A stretch of DNA of 32,146 nucleotides from an uncultured Blautia sp. (GTDB taxonomy: Bacteria; Bacillota; Clostridia; Lachnospirales; Lachnospiraceae). This document shows positions 1 through 7,558 of this stretch, piece after piece. Location: assembly GCA_934437695.1 (NCBI GenBank), contig CAKSAW010000005.1, positions 1 through 32,146 on the forward strand, given 5' to 3'. Below the pieces are notes generated by a model. The model was not told the origin of the DNA. It saw nothing but the letters and a program-made list of their open reading frames with translations, and did not search any database. The translations under genes and the position numbers were made by a program. Position 1 is the stretch's first letter, and the number at the start of each line of letters is the position of its first letter.

Positions 1-92
1 ATCTTTCGATGCTCATGTGTAAAGAATTTTCGAGAATCGTATGTGTTTCACTGTTTAGTTATCAAGGTTATCTGTCTTGCGACAGCTCATTT
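1..92 (-). other. Probable rRNA operon leader (5' part only)
   Basis: Read on the minus strand, this is the transcribed leader downstream of the promoter at 93-121. It has a small hairpin (CTGTC, GCAA tetraloop, GACAG; 72-85). Next comes ACCTTGATAACTAAACAG (51-68), which resembles the boxA-type antitermination element of Firmicute rRNA leaders (CTTTGAAAACTGAACA-like). No protein gene starts here before the window ends. That a 16S gene follows to the left is inference; it lies outside the window. Confidence 0.5.
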
Positions 93-161
93 AATTTATC
101 ATATATGTTTTTAGTTGTCAATCCCTTTTTTCTATTTTTTTCATTTTTTTCATTTTTCCGG
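93..161 (-). promoter_or_regulatory. Strong promoter with A-tract UP element
   Basis: On the minus strand, TTGACA (116-121) is followed after 17 bases by TAAATT (93-98). Directly upstream of the -35 box (122-161) are four A-tracts of five to seven bases, spaced about nine or ten bases apart. That pattern fits a UP element or intrinsically bent DNA. It fires leftwards out of the window. This architecture is typical of stable-RNA promoters and supports an rRNA operon beyond the left edge. Confidence 0.65.
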
Positions 162-176
162 AATTTTTGTCTAAAT

Positions 177-211
177 AAAAAAACATTGCAGTAGCCGAGA
201 CTTTCCTGCAT
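177..211 (-). terminator. Weak candidate terminator after the PLD-family gene
   Basis: On the minus strand a short stem (TGCAG/CTGCA) is followed closely by seven Ts (177-183). The stem is only five base pairs with a long loop. It could end the rsmH-PLD transcript before the strong leftward promoter. The rest of the gene-free stretch 1-338 holds that promoter, its leader and the inverted repeat at 252-295. Confidence 0.35.
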
Positions 212-251
212 CAGGATAGGTGCACCCTCTGATATACTATGGAGCAATCAT

Positions 252-295
252 TTACAGCAATTCTCTTCAATAATAATTTGAGAGAATTGCTGTAA
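252..295. repeat. Perfect 15-bp inverted repeat
   Basis: TTACAGCAATTCTCT (252-266) and AGAGAATTGCTGTAA (281-295) are exact reverse complements around a 14-base loop, just after the stop codon of the phospholipase-D-family gene. Neither strand has a clear T-run after it. It may act as a 3'-end stabilising stem, work with the T-run at 177-183, or be a protein-binding site. Confidence 0.6.
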
Positions 296-338
296 TTATA
301 CACAAGTATAGAAACGGAAGTCTGGCAGATATCCGTAA

Positions 339-1739
339 TTAAAACAGAAATCTGAACAAAACATCCAGCGGTTTTAAAAGAATCCTGTTTACGTTCTTCT
401 TCCTGCTGATCTTTCTCGGTTCCTGTCCTTCTCTGAGATCATATGAATTAATATCTTTCACAGATAATGCATCTTTCTCATAGCCGGACATATATTCTCT
501 CATCTGCTTATTAAGTTCAGGGCTGTCTGCAATAAGCATCAGTTCTGTATCCAGATAAGCACTTCTCATATCCCAGTTAAAGGAACCGATTGCAGACAGG
601 TCATCCCCTATGGCAAAACATTTCCCATGATAGGACACACCCTGGTCATATTCCAGGATATGTACACCTGTATCAAGAACCTTCTGTTTATTCATATCAT
701 AATCTGTTGCACCGAAAGGATTTCCGTTATTGGCAACAGAATTTGTCATCATTGTCACTGTTTTACCTGAATTGCAGACTTCTTCCAATCGGTTCAGCAT
801 ATAAGAATTGCAGAGAATATACGGAGTATGAAATATCACATCACCCTCAGCCTGTTTCATCAGCTCCGTCATTGTATAAAACAAAGTGGGTTCTTTTACA
901 GAATTCACAACAGGATTGGAGATCAGTGTGATCTTGTTTACCTCTGCTGATCCCTTACTGTTTTCTTCATAAAACCATTCTGCTGTTTTCATTTCACTGT
1001 ACAATCGATCCAGATCTTCTCTGGCATCTTTCATTTTCTCAGAGCCAGAATCACCGGACCCCTTCATCACTGTCTTGCATACAGGAAGATCCCACACAGA
1101 TTGAAAATAATCCTCCAGATTTTTTAACGACTCCGGTACTGAATGATCCTCAGTCATAACCAGCATATCCCAGTCATAATTGATATAATCCGTTTCATTT
1201 CCCAGAAAAAAATCATAGGTATTTCTTCCGCCAAGAATATATGCCTGATCATCTGCAATCAGATATTTGTCATGCAGTCTTGCCATAAGATCCGCTGGTT
1301 TAAGAAGATTTACAGGATTGTACACTTTAATAGTTACATTCTCCTCACTTCCAAGTGCCCGAAAATAAGTTTTTCCCAGCATACTTGTCACATAAGGAAA
1401 TCCATCAACCAAAATCTCCACTTTTACTCCACGTCTTGCTGCATCCTGCAAAGCTGCCAGCATTCTTTTACCACTGTTATCTTCACGGAATTCAAACGTA
1501 GATAAAGACACTCTCTCCGATGCACCGGCAATCAGACGAATCCTGGTCTCCAGAGCATCTTCATTATCAACCAGGATCCTGGCTCTTTCCCCACTTTTTT
1601 TATCACTGTAAAAATCAGCAAGCGCGAAGCTCTGCTTTGTTTCTTCTGAGGCTTCACCCTGTCTGGAATAAGGCAGACAGACAAGACAGATATAAACGAT
1701 CACCAGAGTCAGGATAATTACGGATTTCTTTGGTTTCAT
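339..1739 (-). CDS. Phospholipase D family protein (cardiolipin-synthase-like)
   Basis: This is a 466-residue member of the HKD (phospholipase D/transphosphatidylase) superfamily. Residues about 5-22 form one hydrophobic segment, so it is probably membrane-anchored with an outward-facing domain. The first HKD motif is canonical: His156, Lys158, Asp163, then GGRN. The second has His371 and Lys373 and a correctly spaced GSFN, but the usual Asp position is Gly378, with Asp at 379-380. Both catalytic His/Lys pairs are therefore present. It lacks the paired N-terminal membrane helices of a typical cardiolipin synthase, so the substrate (phospholipid, nucleic acid or other phosphodiester) cannot be assigned. 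The ATG lies one base after the stop of the upstream rsmH-like gene, so the two are co-transcribed and probably translationally coupled. Confidence 0.85.
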   Translation of the reverse strand: MKPKKSVIILTLVIVYICLVCLPYSRQGEASEETKQSFALADFYSDKKSGERARILVDNEDALETRIRLIAGASERVSLSTFEFREDNSGKRMLAALQDAARRGVKVEILVDGFPYVTSMLGKTYFRALGSEENVTIKVYNPVNLLKPADLMARLHDKYLIADDQAYILGGRNTYDFFLGNETDYINYDWDMLVMTEDHSVPESLKNLEDYFQSVWDLPVCKTVMKGSGDSGSEKMKDAREDLDRLYSEMKTAEWFYEENSKGSAEVNKITLISNPVVNSVKEPTLFYTMTELMKQAEGDVIFHTPYILCNSYMLNRLEEVCNSGKTVTMMTNSVANNGNPFGATDYDMNKQKVLDTGVHILEYDQGVSYHGKCFAIGDDLSAIGSFNWDMRSAYLDTELMLIADSPELNKQMREYMSGYEKDALSVKDINSYDLREGQEPRKISRKKNVNRILLKPLDVLFRFLF

Positions 1740-1740
1740 A

Positions 1741-2796
1741 TCATTCAGCCCTTACTGCCCAACGCATTTTTGTGGAGCGTGCCCTTGGATTTTGCACGCA
1801 TTCCTGTGCAGACGGACGGATCACATCTTTAGCATAATCAGAATAAATTCCGGCTTTATATCCTGCTTTAAGAGCTTTCTTTACAAGCTTATCCTCGCCT
1901 GAATGGAAAGTAAGGATTGCCACACGTCCGCCCGGGCGCAATGCATCCGGTAATTTTTCCATAAACTCATATAACACTTCAAATTCATGGTTTACATCAA
2001 TGCGAAGTGCCTGAAACGTTCTCTGGCAGGTTTTCTTAACAGCCTCCTTCTTTTCCTTTTCAGGAAGAAAGTCCAGAGTCTTTTCAATAACCTGGCGAAG
2101 CTTTGTAGTGGTGTCAATACGGTTTCCCCTGTGGATTTCGTCTGTGATCGCTTTTGCCAGTTCCTCACAATATGGCTCATCAGAGTTCTCATAAAGCATT
2201 CCCGCAAGTTCATCCCTGGATATGGTATCCAGCCTCTCTGCAGCGCTGATACCTGTTTCCTGATTCAGACGGAGATCCAGAGGTCCGTCTGTTTTAAATG
2301 AGAATCCTCTCTTTGGATTATCAATCTGCATAGAGGAAACTCCAAGATCTGCAAGAATAAAATCAAATCCTCCCACTTCTTTTGCAATCTCATCAATCGT
2401 ACAGAAGTTCTGAAGTTTCACAGTCAGAAGATCTGCACCAAATCCCTGTTCTTCCAGGCGTTTTCTGGTTTTTGCAGACTCTTCAGGATCCACATCTGTG
2501 GCATAGATATGTCCGCTTCCGTTCAGACACTGAAGCATGGCTTTTGTATGACCGCCATACCCTAGAGTGGCATCAAATCCGGTTTCTCCAGGCTGGATAT
2601 TGAGAAAATCAATAATCTCCTTTACCATAATGGAGATATGCATTCCTGCAGGTGTGTTTCCTTTTCGGATCACATGCTCAATAGTATCCTTATATTTTTC
2701 AGGCTGTAATTCCTTATATTTTTCCTCGAATTTCTTTGGATATTTTCCTTTATAACGTACACGTCTTTTATGTTGTGTCTGGTTCTGCTCTTCCAT
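1741..2796 (-). CDS. rsmH: RsmH-family 16S rRNA cytosine-N4 methyltransferase, divergent paralogue
   Basis: RsmH (MraW) methylates the N4 position of C1402 in 16S rRNA using SAM. The SAM-binding segment FDATLGYGGHTKAML, the FDFILADLGVSSMQIDNPKRGF block and the C-terminal LTFHSGEDKLVKKAL block are all recognisable. It is 351 residues, longer than the usual 300-315, because of a basic N-terminal extension of about 40 residues. Where canonical RsmH has a motif like HVPVLLKEVI, this protein has HISIMVKEII. It is not next to mraZ, ftsL or pbp genes, so it is outside the division-cell-wall cluster and may be a second copy with a changed target. The start at 2796 was chosen because AAAGGAG lies five bases upstream; an in-frame start 15 codons earlier has no ribosome site. 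Confidence 0.85.
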   Translation of the reverse strand: MEEQNQTQHKRRVRYKGKYPKKFEEKYKELQPEKYKDTIEHVIRKGNTPAGMHISIMVKEIIDFLNIQPGETGFDATLGYGGHTKAMLQCLNGSGHIYATDVDPEESAKTRKRLEEQGFGADLLTVKLQNFCTIDEIAKEVGGFDFILADLGVSSMQIDNPKRGFSFKTDGPLDLRLNQETGISAAERLDTISRDELAGMLYENSDEPYCEELAKAITDEIHRGNRIDTTTKLRQVIEKTLDFLPEKEKKEAVKKTCQRTFQALRIDVNHEFEVLYEFMEKLPDALRPGGRVAILTFHSGEDKLVKKALKAGYKAGIYSDYAKDVIRPSAQECVQNPRARSTKMRWAVRAE

Positions 2797-2876
2797 AATT
2801 ACTCCTTTATATTTATTTTTTCTGTTTATAAACTGACACATTCCTCTCAGAATCGCTGCGTATTCTCACGGAGCGC

Positions 2877-2895
2877 TTATCTCAGTCTGAGATAA
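2877..2895. promoter_or_regulatory. 19-bp palindrome just downstream of the rsmH promoter
   Basis: TTATCTCAG, one central base, and CTGAGATAA form a perfect 9-bp dyad at about +3 to +21 of the rsmH transcript. It could be a repressor operator or a short hairpin in the leader. No regulator gene adjoins it. Confidence 0.45.
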
Positions 2896-2904
2896 ATTAT
2901 CAAG

Positions 2905-2934
2905 ATTGTATCATATATTTTTATTACAGTCCAA
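2905..2934 (-). promoter_or_regulatory. Promoter for rsmH and the PLD-family gene
   Basis: On the minus strand TTGGAC (2929-2934) is followed by 18 bases and TACAAT (2905-2910), with a TG dinucleotide one base before the -10 (extended -10). It sits immediately downstream of the copA terminator, consistent with a new transcription unit. Confidence 0.6.
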
Positions 2935-2940
2935 CAAAAT

Positions 2941-2981
2941 AAAAAAGACCACATGCACCAGATATACGAAAGTGCATGTGG
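2941..2981 (-). terminator. Rho-independent terminator after copA
   Basis: A perfect 10-bp stem, CCACATGCAC/GTGCATGTGG (2949-2958 with 2972-2981), starts seven bases after the copA stop. On the minus strand it is followed by TCTTTTTT. It closes the csoR-copA transcript. Confidence 0.9.
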
Positions 2982-2988
2982 CTTCATT

Positions 2989-3207
2989 TTATTCCTGTGT
3001 AATACCGGTTACTTCATAACCTGCTTCTGTGATCACTTCGCGAAGCTTATCTTCATCCAGCTTCTCCTGTGCATGGATCACTGTTGTTCCATTCTCATGG
3101 GAAGAAACCACATCTTCCACGCCAAACGCTTCTTTCACTGCTTTGTTTACATGTGCTTCGCAATGCATGCACATCATTCCCGTTACATTTACTGTGATAG
3201 TTGTCAT
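2989..3207 (-). CDS. copZ: Probable internally initiated CopZ-like copper chaperone
   Basis: The last 72 codons of copA encode a complete heavy-metal-associated domain (VTGMMCMHC, metal-binding Cys13 and Cys16 in this product) beginning with its own methionine. In frame just upstream is the ribosome binding site AAGGAGAG, seven bases before the ATG at 3207. Initiation here would release a free CopZ-sized chaperone, while read-through gives CopA with a C-terminal metal-binding domain. CopZ binds Cu(I) and delivers it to CopA or CsoR. The start and ribosome site are seen directly; use of this start is inference. Fusion of an ancestral separate copZ into copA, with its start signals kept, would explain the arrangement. 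Confidence 0.6.
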   Translation of the reverse strand: MTTITVNVTGMMCMHCEAHVNKAVKEAFGVEDVVSSHENGTTVIHAQEKLDEDKLREVITEAGYEVTGITQE

Positions 3208-5544
3208 AGTATTACTCTCCTTGTTTTCTTTTATATTTTCCTGATCTGTAAGATCATGAATTTCATTTTTCAGCTTCTTATCTCTGGATGCATCATGTAC
3301 TTTGAAAAGATTCAGTCTCAGTGCATTCGTTACAACACAAAAGCTCGAAAGACTCATAGCTGCTGCCCCAAACATAGGATTTAATGTCCACCCGAAAATC
3401 GGGATCCATATACCTGCTGCCAGCGGAATACCGATTACATTGTAGAAAAACGCCCAGAAAAGATTCTCATGGATATTCTTAAGCGTTGCCCGGCTGAGGC
3501 GGATGGCTGCAGGCACATCACTGAGCCTGCTCTTCATCAGTACCACATCAGCAGCATCAATGGCAACATCAGTTCCTGCTCCGATGGCAATCCCTATATC
3601 TGCTCTGGTAAGCGCAGGGGCATCATTGATGCCGTCACCTACCATGGCAACCTTTCCCTTCTCCTTCAGAGAACGGATCACACTTTCCTTTCCGTCAGGA
3701 AGTACACCTGCAATCACATCATCAACGCCTGCCTGAGCTCCGATGGCCTTTGCAGTACGTTCATTATCACCTGTCAGCATAACAACCCTGATTCCCATAT
3801 TCTGCAGTTCTTTCACTGCCCGGGGACTGTCTTCTTTTATAACATCTGCTACTGCGATCATGCCGATCAGTTTATTGTTCTTTGCAAACAGAAGAGGTGT
3901 TTTACCCTCTCCTGCAAGCTTTTCGGCTTGCAGGGTCAGTTTCTGTGACACGGAAGTCTGAGCACTGATAAATTTCAGGCTTCCGCCTGTCAGCATCTGA
4001 CTGTCAAGCACTGCACGAAGTCCATTTCCCGGAAGTGCCCGGAAATCAGAAACATTCTGCAGCGGAAGCTGTTTCTCTTCTGCCCTGACAATAACAGCCT
4101 TTGCAAGGGGATGTTCACTTTTCTTCTCAAGAGCATATGCATAACCCAAAAGCTCTTCTTCAGAGATTCCCTCTGCTGGAATAATATCTGTCACCTGGGG
4201 TTCTCCCTTTGTGATCGTTCCTGTTTTATCTAATACAACAATCTGTATCTTACCTGCTTCCTCCAGAGAAACTGCTGTCTTAAAGAGGATTCCGTTTTTG
4301 GCTCCCATTCCGTTTCCCACCATGATCGCAACAGGTGTGGCAAGTCCAAGTGCGCACGGACAGCTGATAACAAGAACAGAAATACCTCTTGCCAGTGCAT
4401 ATCCGAATTCCTTTCCTGCAATCAGCCAGACTATAGTAGTGATAATTGCAATACTGATGACTGCAGGAACAAAAACTCCTGAAACACGATCTGCAATCTT
4501 CGCAATAGGCGCCTTTGTTGCAGCAGCATCACTGACCATCTTAATAATCTGAGAAAGAGTTGTATCCTCTCCTACACGGGTAGCTTCGCATCTGATAAAT
4601 CCGGACTGGTTTACAGTTGCAGCAGAGACCGTATCTCCCGGCTCCTTATCTACAGGAATACTTTCACCTGTAAGTGCAGCCTCATTCACTGCACTGTTTC
4701 CTTCCAGAATCACACCATCCACAGGAATATTCTCTCCCGGACGGACTACAAAAATATCTCCCTTGCGGACCTGCTCCACAGGTACTGCAGTTTCCTCACC
4801 GTTACGTACAACAATGGCAGTCTTGGGCGCCAGCTTCATCAGACCTTTCAGCGCATCTGTTGTCTTTCCTTTTGAACGGGCTTCCAGCATCTTTCCCACT
4901 GTGATCAGAGTAAGGATCATGGCAGCAGATTCAAAGTAGAATTCCATCATATAATTCATGACTGCCGCCTGATTTCCCTCTGCCTGAGCTTTTGTCATGG
5001 CAAAAAGCACATAAACACTCCATACAAAGGATGACATTGAACCCAATGCTACCAGTGTATCCATATTCGGGGCACGATGCCACAGACTTTTGAATCCGCT
5101 GATAAAAAATTTCTGGTTAATGACCATTATGATTCCTGCAAGCAGAAGCTGTACCAGTCCCATTGCAATATGATTATCCTCAAACCATGAAGGAAGCGGC
5201 CATCCCCACATCATATGTCCCATTGAAAAATACATCAGCACAATCAGAAAACCAACTGATGCGATCAGTCTTCTTTTCAATACCGGAGTTTCGTGATCTT
5301 CCAGAGCTTCCTCTGCAGCAGAAGGGGACATCTGTGTCCCTGCAGCTCCTTTTAATGAAGCTCCGTATCCGGCCTCCTGTACAGCTCTGATAATCTCACC
5401 GGAACCTGCGGTTCCCTCCACTCCCATGGAGTTTGTCAGCAGACTGACAGAACAGGATGTAACACCCGGAACCTTAGACACAGCCTTCTCAACTCTGCTG
5501 CTGCAGGCTGCACAGCTCATTCCGGTTACGTTGTATTGTTCCAT
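2989..5544 (-). CDS. copA: Cu(I)-exporting P1B-type ATPase with N- and C-terminal metal-binding domains
   Basis: This 851-residue protein pumps Cu(I) out of the cytoplasm using ATP. An N-terminal heavy-metal domain carries GMSCAAC (Cys11, Cys14). The P-type core shows TGES (about 292-295), the transmembrane CPC metal site ISCPCALG (395-397), the phosphorylation motif DKTGT (439-443), SEHPL in the nucleotide domain and [12 protein letters not shown] and MSLSS motifs in the last helices are typical of Cu(I) transporters. A short linker joins the core to a second metal-binding domain (about 780-851), which most CopA proteins lack at this end. The start at 5544 has AGGAGG seven bases upstream; the upstream in-frame ATG at 5574 has none. 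It follows csoR in one operon under copper control. Confidence 0.95.
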   Translation of the reverse strand: MEQYNVTGMSCAACSSRVEKAVSKVPGVTSCSVSLLTNSMGVEGTAGSGEIIRAVQEAGYGASLKGAAGTQMSPSAAEEALEDHETPVLKRRLIASVGFLIVLMYFSMGHMMWGWPLPSWFEDNHIAMGLVQLLLAGIIMVINQKFFISGFKSLWHRAPNMDTLVALGSMSSFVWSVYVLFAMTKAQAEGNQAAVMNYMMEFYFESAAMILTLITVGKMLEARSKGKTTDALKGLMKLAPKTAIVVRNGEETAVPVEQVRKGDIFVVRPGENIPVDGVILEGNSAVNEAALTGESIPVDKEPGDTVSAATVNQSGFIRCEATRVGEDTTLSQIIKMVSDAAATKAPIAKIADRVSGVFVPAVISIAIITTIVWLIAGKEFGYALARGISVLVISCPCALGLATPVAIMVGNGMGAKNGILFKTAVSLEEAGKIQIVVLDKTGTITKGEPQVTDIIPAEGISEEELLGYAYALEKKSEHPLAKAVIVRAEEKQLPLQNVSDFRALPGNGLRAVLDSQMLTGGSLKFISAQTSVSQKLTLQAEKLAGEGKTPLLFAKNNKLIGMIAVADVIKEDSPRAVKELQNMGIRVVMLTGDNERTAKAIGAQAGVDDVIAGVLPDGKESVIRSLKEKGKVAMVGDGINDAPALTRADIGIAIGAGTDVAIDAADVVLMKSRLSDVPAAIRLSRATLKNIHENLFWAFFYNVIGIPLAAGIWIPIFGWTLNPMFGAAAMSLSSFCVVTNALRLNLFKVHDASRDKKLKNEIHDLTDQENIKENKESNTMTTITVNVTGMMCMHCEAHVNKAVKEAFGVEDVVSSHENGTTVIHAQEKLDEDKLREVITEAGYEVTGITQE

Positions 5545-5599
5545 TTTCATTCCTCCTACAATATTTATTCCCATTGACCTTATGAAACGCTCTGCAGGA

Positions 5600-5917
5600 T
5601 CACTTCATAAGCTTCTGCAAAGTAACAACCAGCTCATCAATTGTCTCGTCCTTACCTTCACGGATATCTCTTGCCACACAGGTGCGGATGTGAGTTGCCA
5701 GTAGTTCTTTATTAAAGGCATTTACTGCCGCATTCACTGCTGCAGACTGGATCAGAATATCATTACAGTATGCATCGTTCTCAAGCATACCGATGATCCC
5801 GCGTATCTGCCCTTCCACACGTTTAAGACGATTGATCAGCTTTCTGCGTTCCTCTTCGGAACGCTTTGTATGTTTCTCACAACAGGGACAGGCTCTCTTC
5901 TCCTGTATATCTGCCAT
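5600..5917 (-). CDS. csoR: CsoR-type copper-sensing repressor
   Basis: This is a 105-residue all-helical repressor of the CsoR/RcnR/FrmR family. It binds DNA as the apo-protein and releases it on binding Cu(I). The copper ligands are in place: Cys51 (YCNDIL), His76 and Cys80 (HIRTC). The family's [15 protein letters not shown] helix is clear. An extra N-terminal CPCC cluster (Cys10, 12, 13) with His16 could bind another metal ion. AAAGGAGG precedes the ATG. It is the first gene of the csoR-copA operon, and two operator-like sites lie in its promoter region, so it is expected to repress itself and copA until copper rises. Confidence 0.92.
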   Translation of the reverse strand: MADIQEKRACPCCEKHTKRSEEERRKLINRLKRVEGQIRGIIGMLENDAYCNDILIQSAAVNAAVNAFNKELLATHIRTCVARDIREGKDETIDELVVTLQKLMK

Positions 5918-5959
5918 ATGAAATACCTCCTTTATACAAGTGCAGCAAAACTGTACATT

Positions 5960-5976
5960 ATACCCCCACAGGGTAT
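5960..5976. promoter_or_regulatory. CsoR operator, downstream site
   Basis: ATACCCCCACAGGGTAT matches the GC-centred dyad bound by CsoR proteins (TACCC...GGGTA). It lies at about +7 to +23 of the csoR transcript, 35 bp centre-to-centre from the second site. Confidence 0.8.
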
Positions 5977-5989
5977 CTTTATGAAAAGA

Positions 5990-6018
5990 ATTATATACCC
6001 CGTCGGGGTATTTGTCAA
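5990..6018 (-). promoter_or_regulatory. csoR-copA promoter
   Basis: On the minus strand TTGACA (6013-6018), a 17-base spacer and TATAAT (5990-5995) make a perfect sigma-A promoter. The upstream CsoR dyad fills the spacer, so bound CsoR should block RNA polymerase directly. Confidence 0.9.
5995..6011. promoter_or_regulatory. CsoR operator between -35 and -10
   Basis: ATACCCCGTCGGGGTAT is a perfect 7-bp dyad around three bases, located in the spacer of the csoR promoter. It is the best-formed CsoR-type site in the window. Confidence 0.85.
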
Positions 6019-6041
6019 TATGCAGTTATGACAGACAGCAA

Positions 6042-6109
6042 ACAAAAAGAGCTTTCACAAAAAATAATCACAGGCATTATTCTGCCCATATTATTTTCCA
6101 CAAAAGCTC
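6042..6109 (-). terminator. Terminator after the MATE gene
   Basis: On the minus strand GAGCTTT and AAAGCTC (6103-6109 with 6049-6055) enclose a second stem (AAAATAAT/ATTATTTT) and an inner GGCA/TGCC. CTTTTTG follows. It separates the MATE gene from the csoR promoter. Confidence 0.8.
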
Positions 6110-6116
6110 AGAAAAT

Positions 6117-7463
6117 TTATATACTATGTACTTTTTTTCTGACGAACCAGAAGCAGATCACCTGCATAATGATCGTCAGTATCCATGATACAGGATAAGA
6201 GATAAATAAAACAGTCAGTGATCTGTGGTATGGGAAGATTCCGAAAATCCATACAATTCTTGTTCCGACTGTTCCGATCACTGACAGGATCATAGGAACA
6301 CCGGAATGTCCCATTCCTCGCAGAGCACCGGGAAACAGGTCCATGATACCGCAGAAGAAATACGGTATCGTAGTATAAGACAGAATTTCCATTCCACAGC
6401 GGATCACATCAGGCTCTTCTGTATAGATCTTAAGGATCTCAGGTCCGAAGAAATATGCAGCACAGCCAAGTGTAAGAGATGTTGCCACAGAGAGAATGAT
6501 ACAATTGATCAGAACCCTGTCCATTCGTTTAAACTTACGCACACCATAATTCTGGCTGGTAAAGCTCATGCATGCCTGTGTAACGGAGTTTACGGCTACA
6601 TACAGAAATCCGAAAATATTATTGGCTGCCGTATATCCTGCCATTGCAGTTGAACCAAAAGAATTGACTGAAGACTGAAGCAGTGCATTTGAAAAATTAA
6701 TGACTGTACTCTGGATCCCTGCAGGGATTCCTACCTGAAAAATCTGTTTTAAATATAGCTTATTCATCCTTAATTTTGAAAACTGAAGCTGATAACTGGT
6801 CTGCGATGTACATAGGCACCGAAGCACCAGTATACAGGAGATCATCTGAGAGATCACAGTCGCAATGGCCACACCTGCAACATCCATATGAAATGCAATC
6901 ACAAGGACCATATTCAACACTGCATTTACAATGCCCGAAATAATCAGAAAGATCAGTGGACGTTTCGTATCCCCTACAGCTCTCAGAATCGCAGCACCAT
7001 AATTATAGAGCATAAAGAAAGGCATACCCAGAAAATATATTTTCATATACAATGCAGCCTGTCCTATTACATCCTCAGGGGTACCCATCAGTTCCAGTGC
7101 TCCTCTGGAAAAGATCAGTCCCACAAATGCCATGACCACACCACTGATCAGCGCCAGAGTCACAGACGTGTGGACTGTATCAGACATTTCCCTGTTCTTT
7201 CCTGACGCATAAAACCGGGCTGCAAGAACATTTGCTCCAAGAGAAATGCCAATGAACAGATTGGTAAACACATTGATCAGAGCAGTGGTGGAGCCCACCG
7301 CTGCCAGAGCCTGGCTTCCACTGAAACGACCAACCACCACAATATCAACTGCATTAAACATCAGCTGCAGGATGCCGGACAGCATCAGAGGCAGCGAAAA
7401 TGAAATCAGCTTGTCCATGATGCTTCCGTTACACATATCTATCTCGTATTTATTTTTTTTCAC
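6117..7463 (-). CDS. MATE family multidrug/sodium antiporter
   Basis: This 448-residue membrane protein has about 12 predicted helices and the MATE-family opening GSIMDKLISFSLPLMLSGILQLMFNAVDIVVVGRFSG. It contains the paired family segments around FTNLFIGISLGANVLAARFYASG and YTAANNIFGFLYVAVNSVTQACMSF. MATE proteins expel cationic drugs and metabolites using Na+ or H+ gradients; the substrate here is unknown. The start is a GTG with GGTGGA upstream. A promoter (TTGAAT, 17, TATAAA) lies in the gap after miaB, where no terminator is visible, so it may be read from both promoters. Confidence 0.9.
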   Translation of the reverse strand: MKKNKYEIDMCNGSIMDKLISFSLPLMLSGILQLMFNAVDIVVVGRFSGSQALAAVGSTTALINVFTNLFIGISLGANVLAARFYASGKNREMSDTVHTSVTLALISGVVMAFVGLIFSRGALELMGTPEDVIGQAALYMKIYFLGMPFFMLYNYGAAILRAVGDTKRPLIFLIISGIVNAVLNMVLVIAFHMDVAGVAIATVISQMISCILVLRCLCTSQTSYQLQFSKLRMNKLYLKQIFQVGIPAGIQSTVINFSNALLQSSVNSFGSTAMAGYTAANNIFGFLYVAVNSVTQACMSFTSQNYGVRKFKRMDRVLINCIILSVATSLTLGCAAYFFGPEILKIYTEEPDVIRCGMEILSYTTIPYFFCGIMDLFPGALRGMGHSGVPMILSVIGTVGTRIVWIFGIFPYHRSLTVLFISYPVSWILTIIMQVICFWFVRKKVHSI

Positions 7464-7517
7464 TTTTATCTTCCACCCTCTATATCATCATTATACGATA
7501 TGGGCTTCCGCAGTCTA

Positions 7518-7546
7518 TTTATAAATCAGAAGTCCTGTATATTCAA
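7518..7546 (-). promoter_or_regulatory. Promoter for the MATE gene
   Basis: TTGAAT (7541-7546), a 17-base spacer and TATAAA (7518-7523) on the minus strand. It is placed about 50 bases before the GTG start. Confidence 0.6.
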
Positions 7547-7558
7547 AACCCTGCTTAA

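Noticed and set aside
2953..3384. Plus-strand open frames of 60-210 codons throughout the window, such as this one
   Set aside because: They lie opposite well-supported minus-strand genes, lack ribosome sites and show no family motifs.
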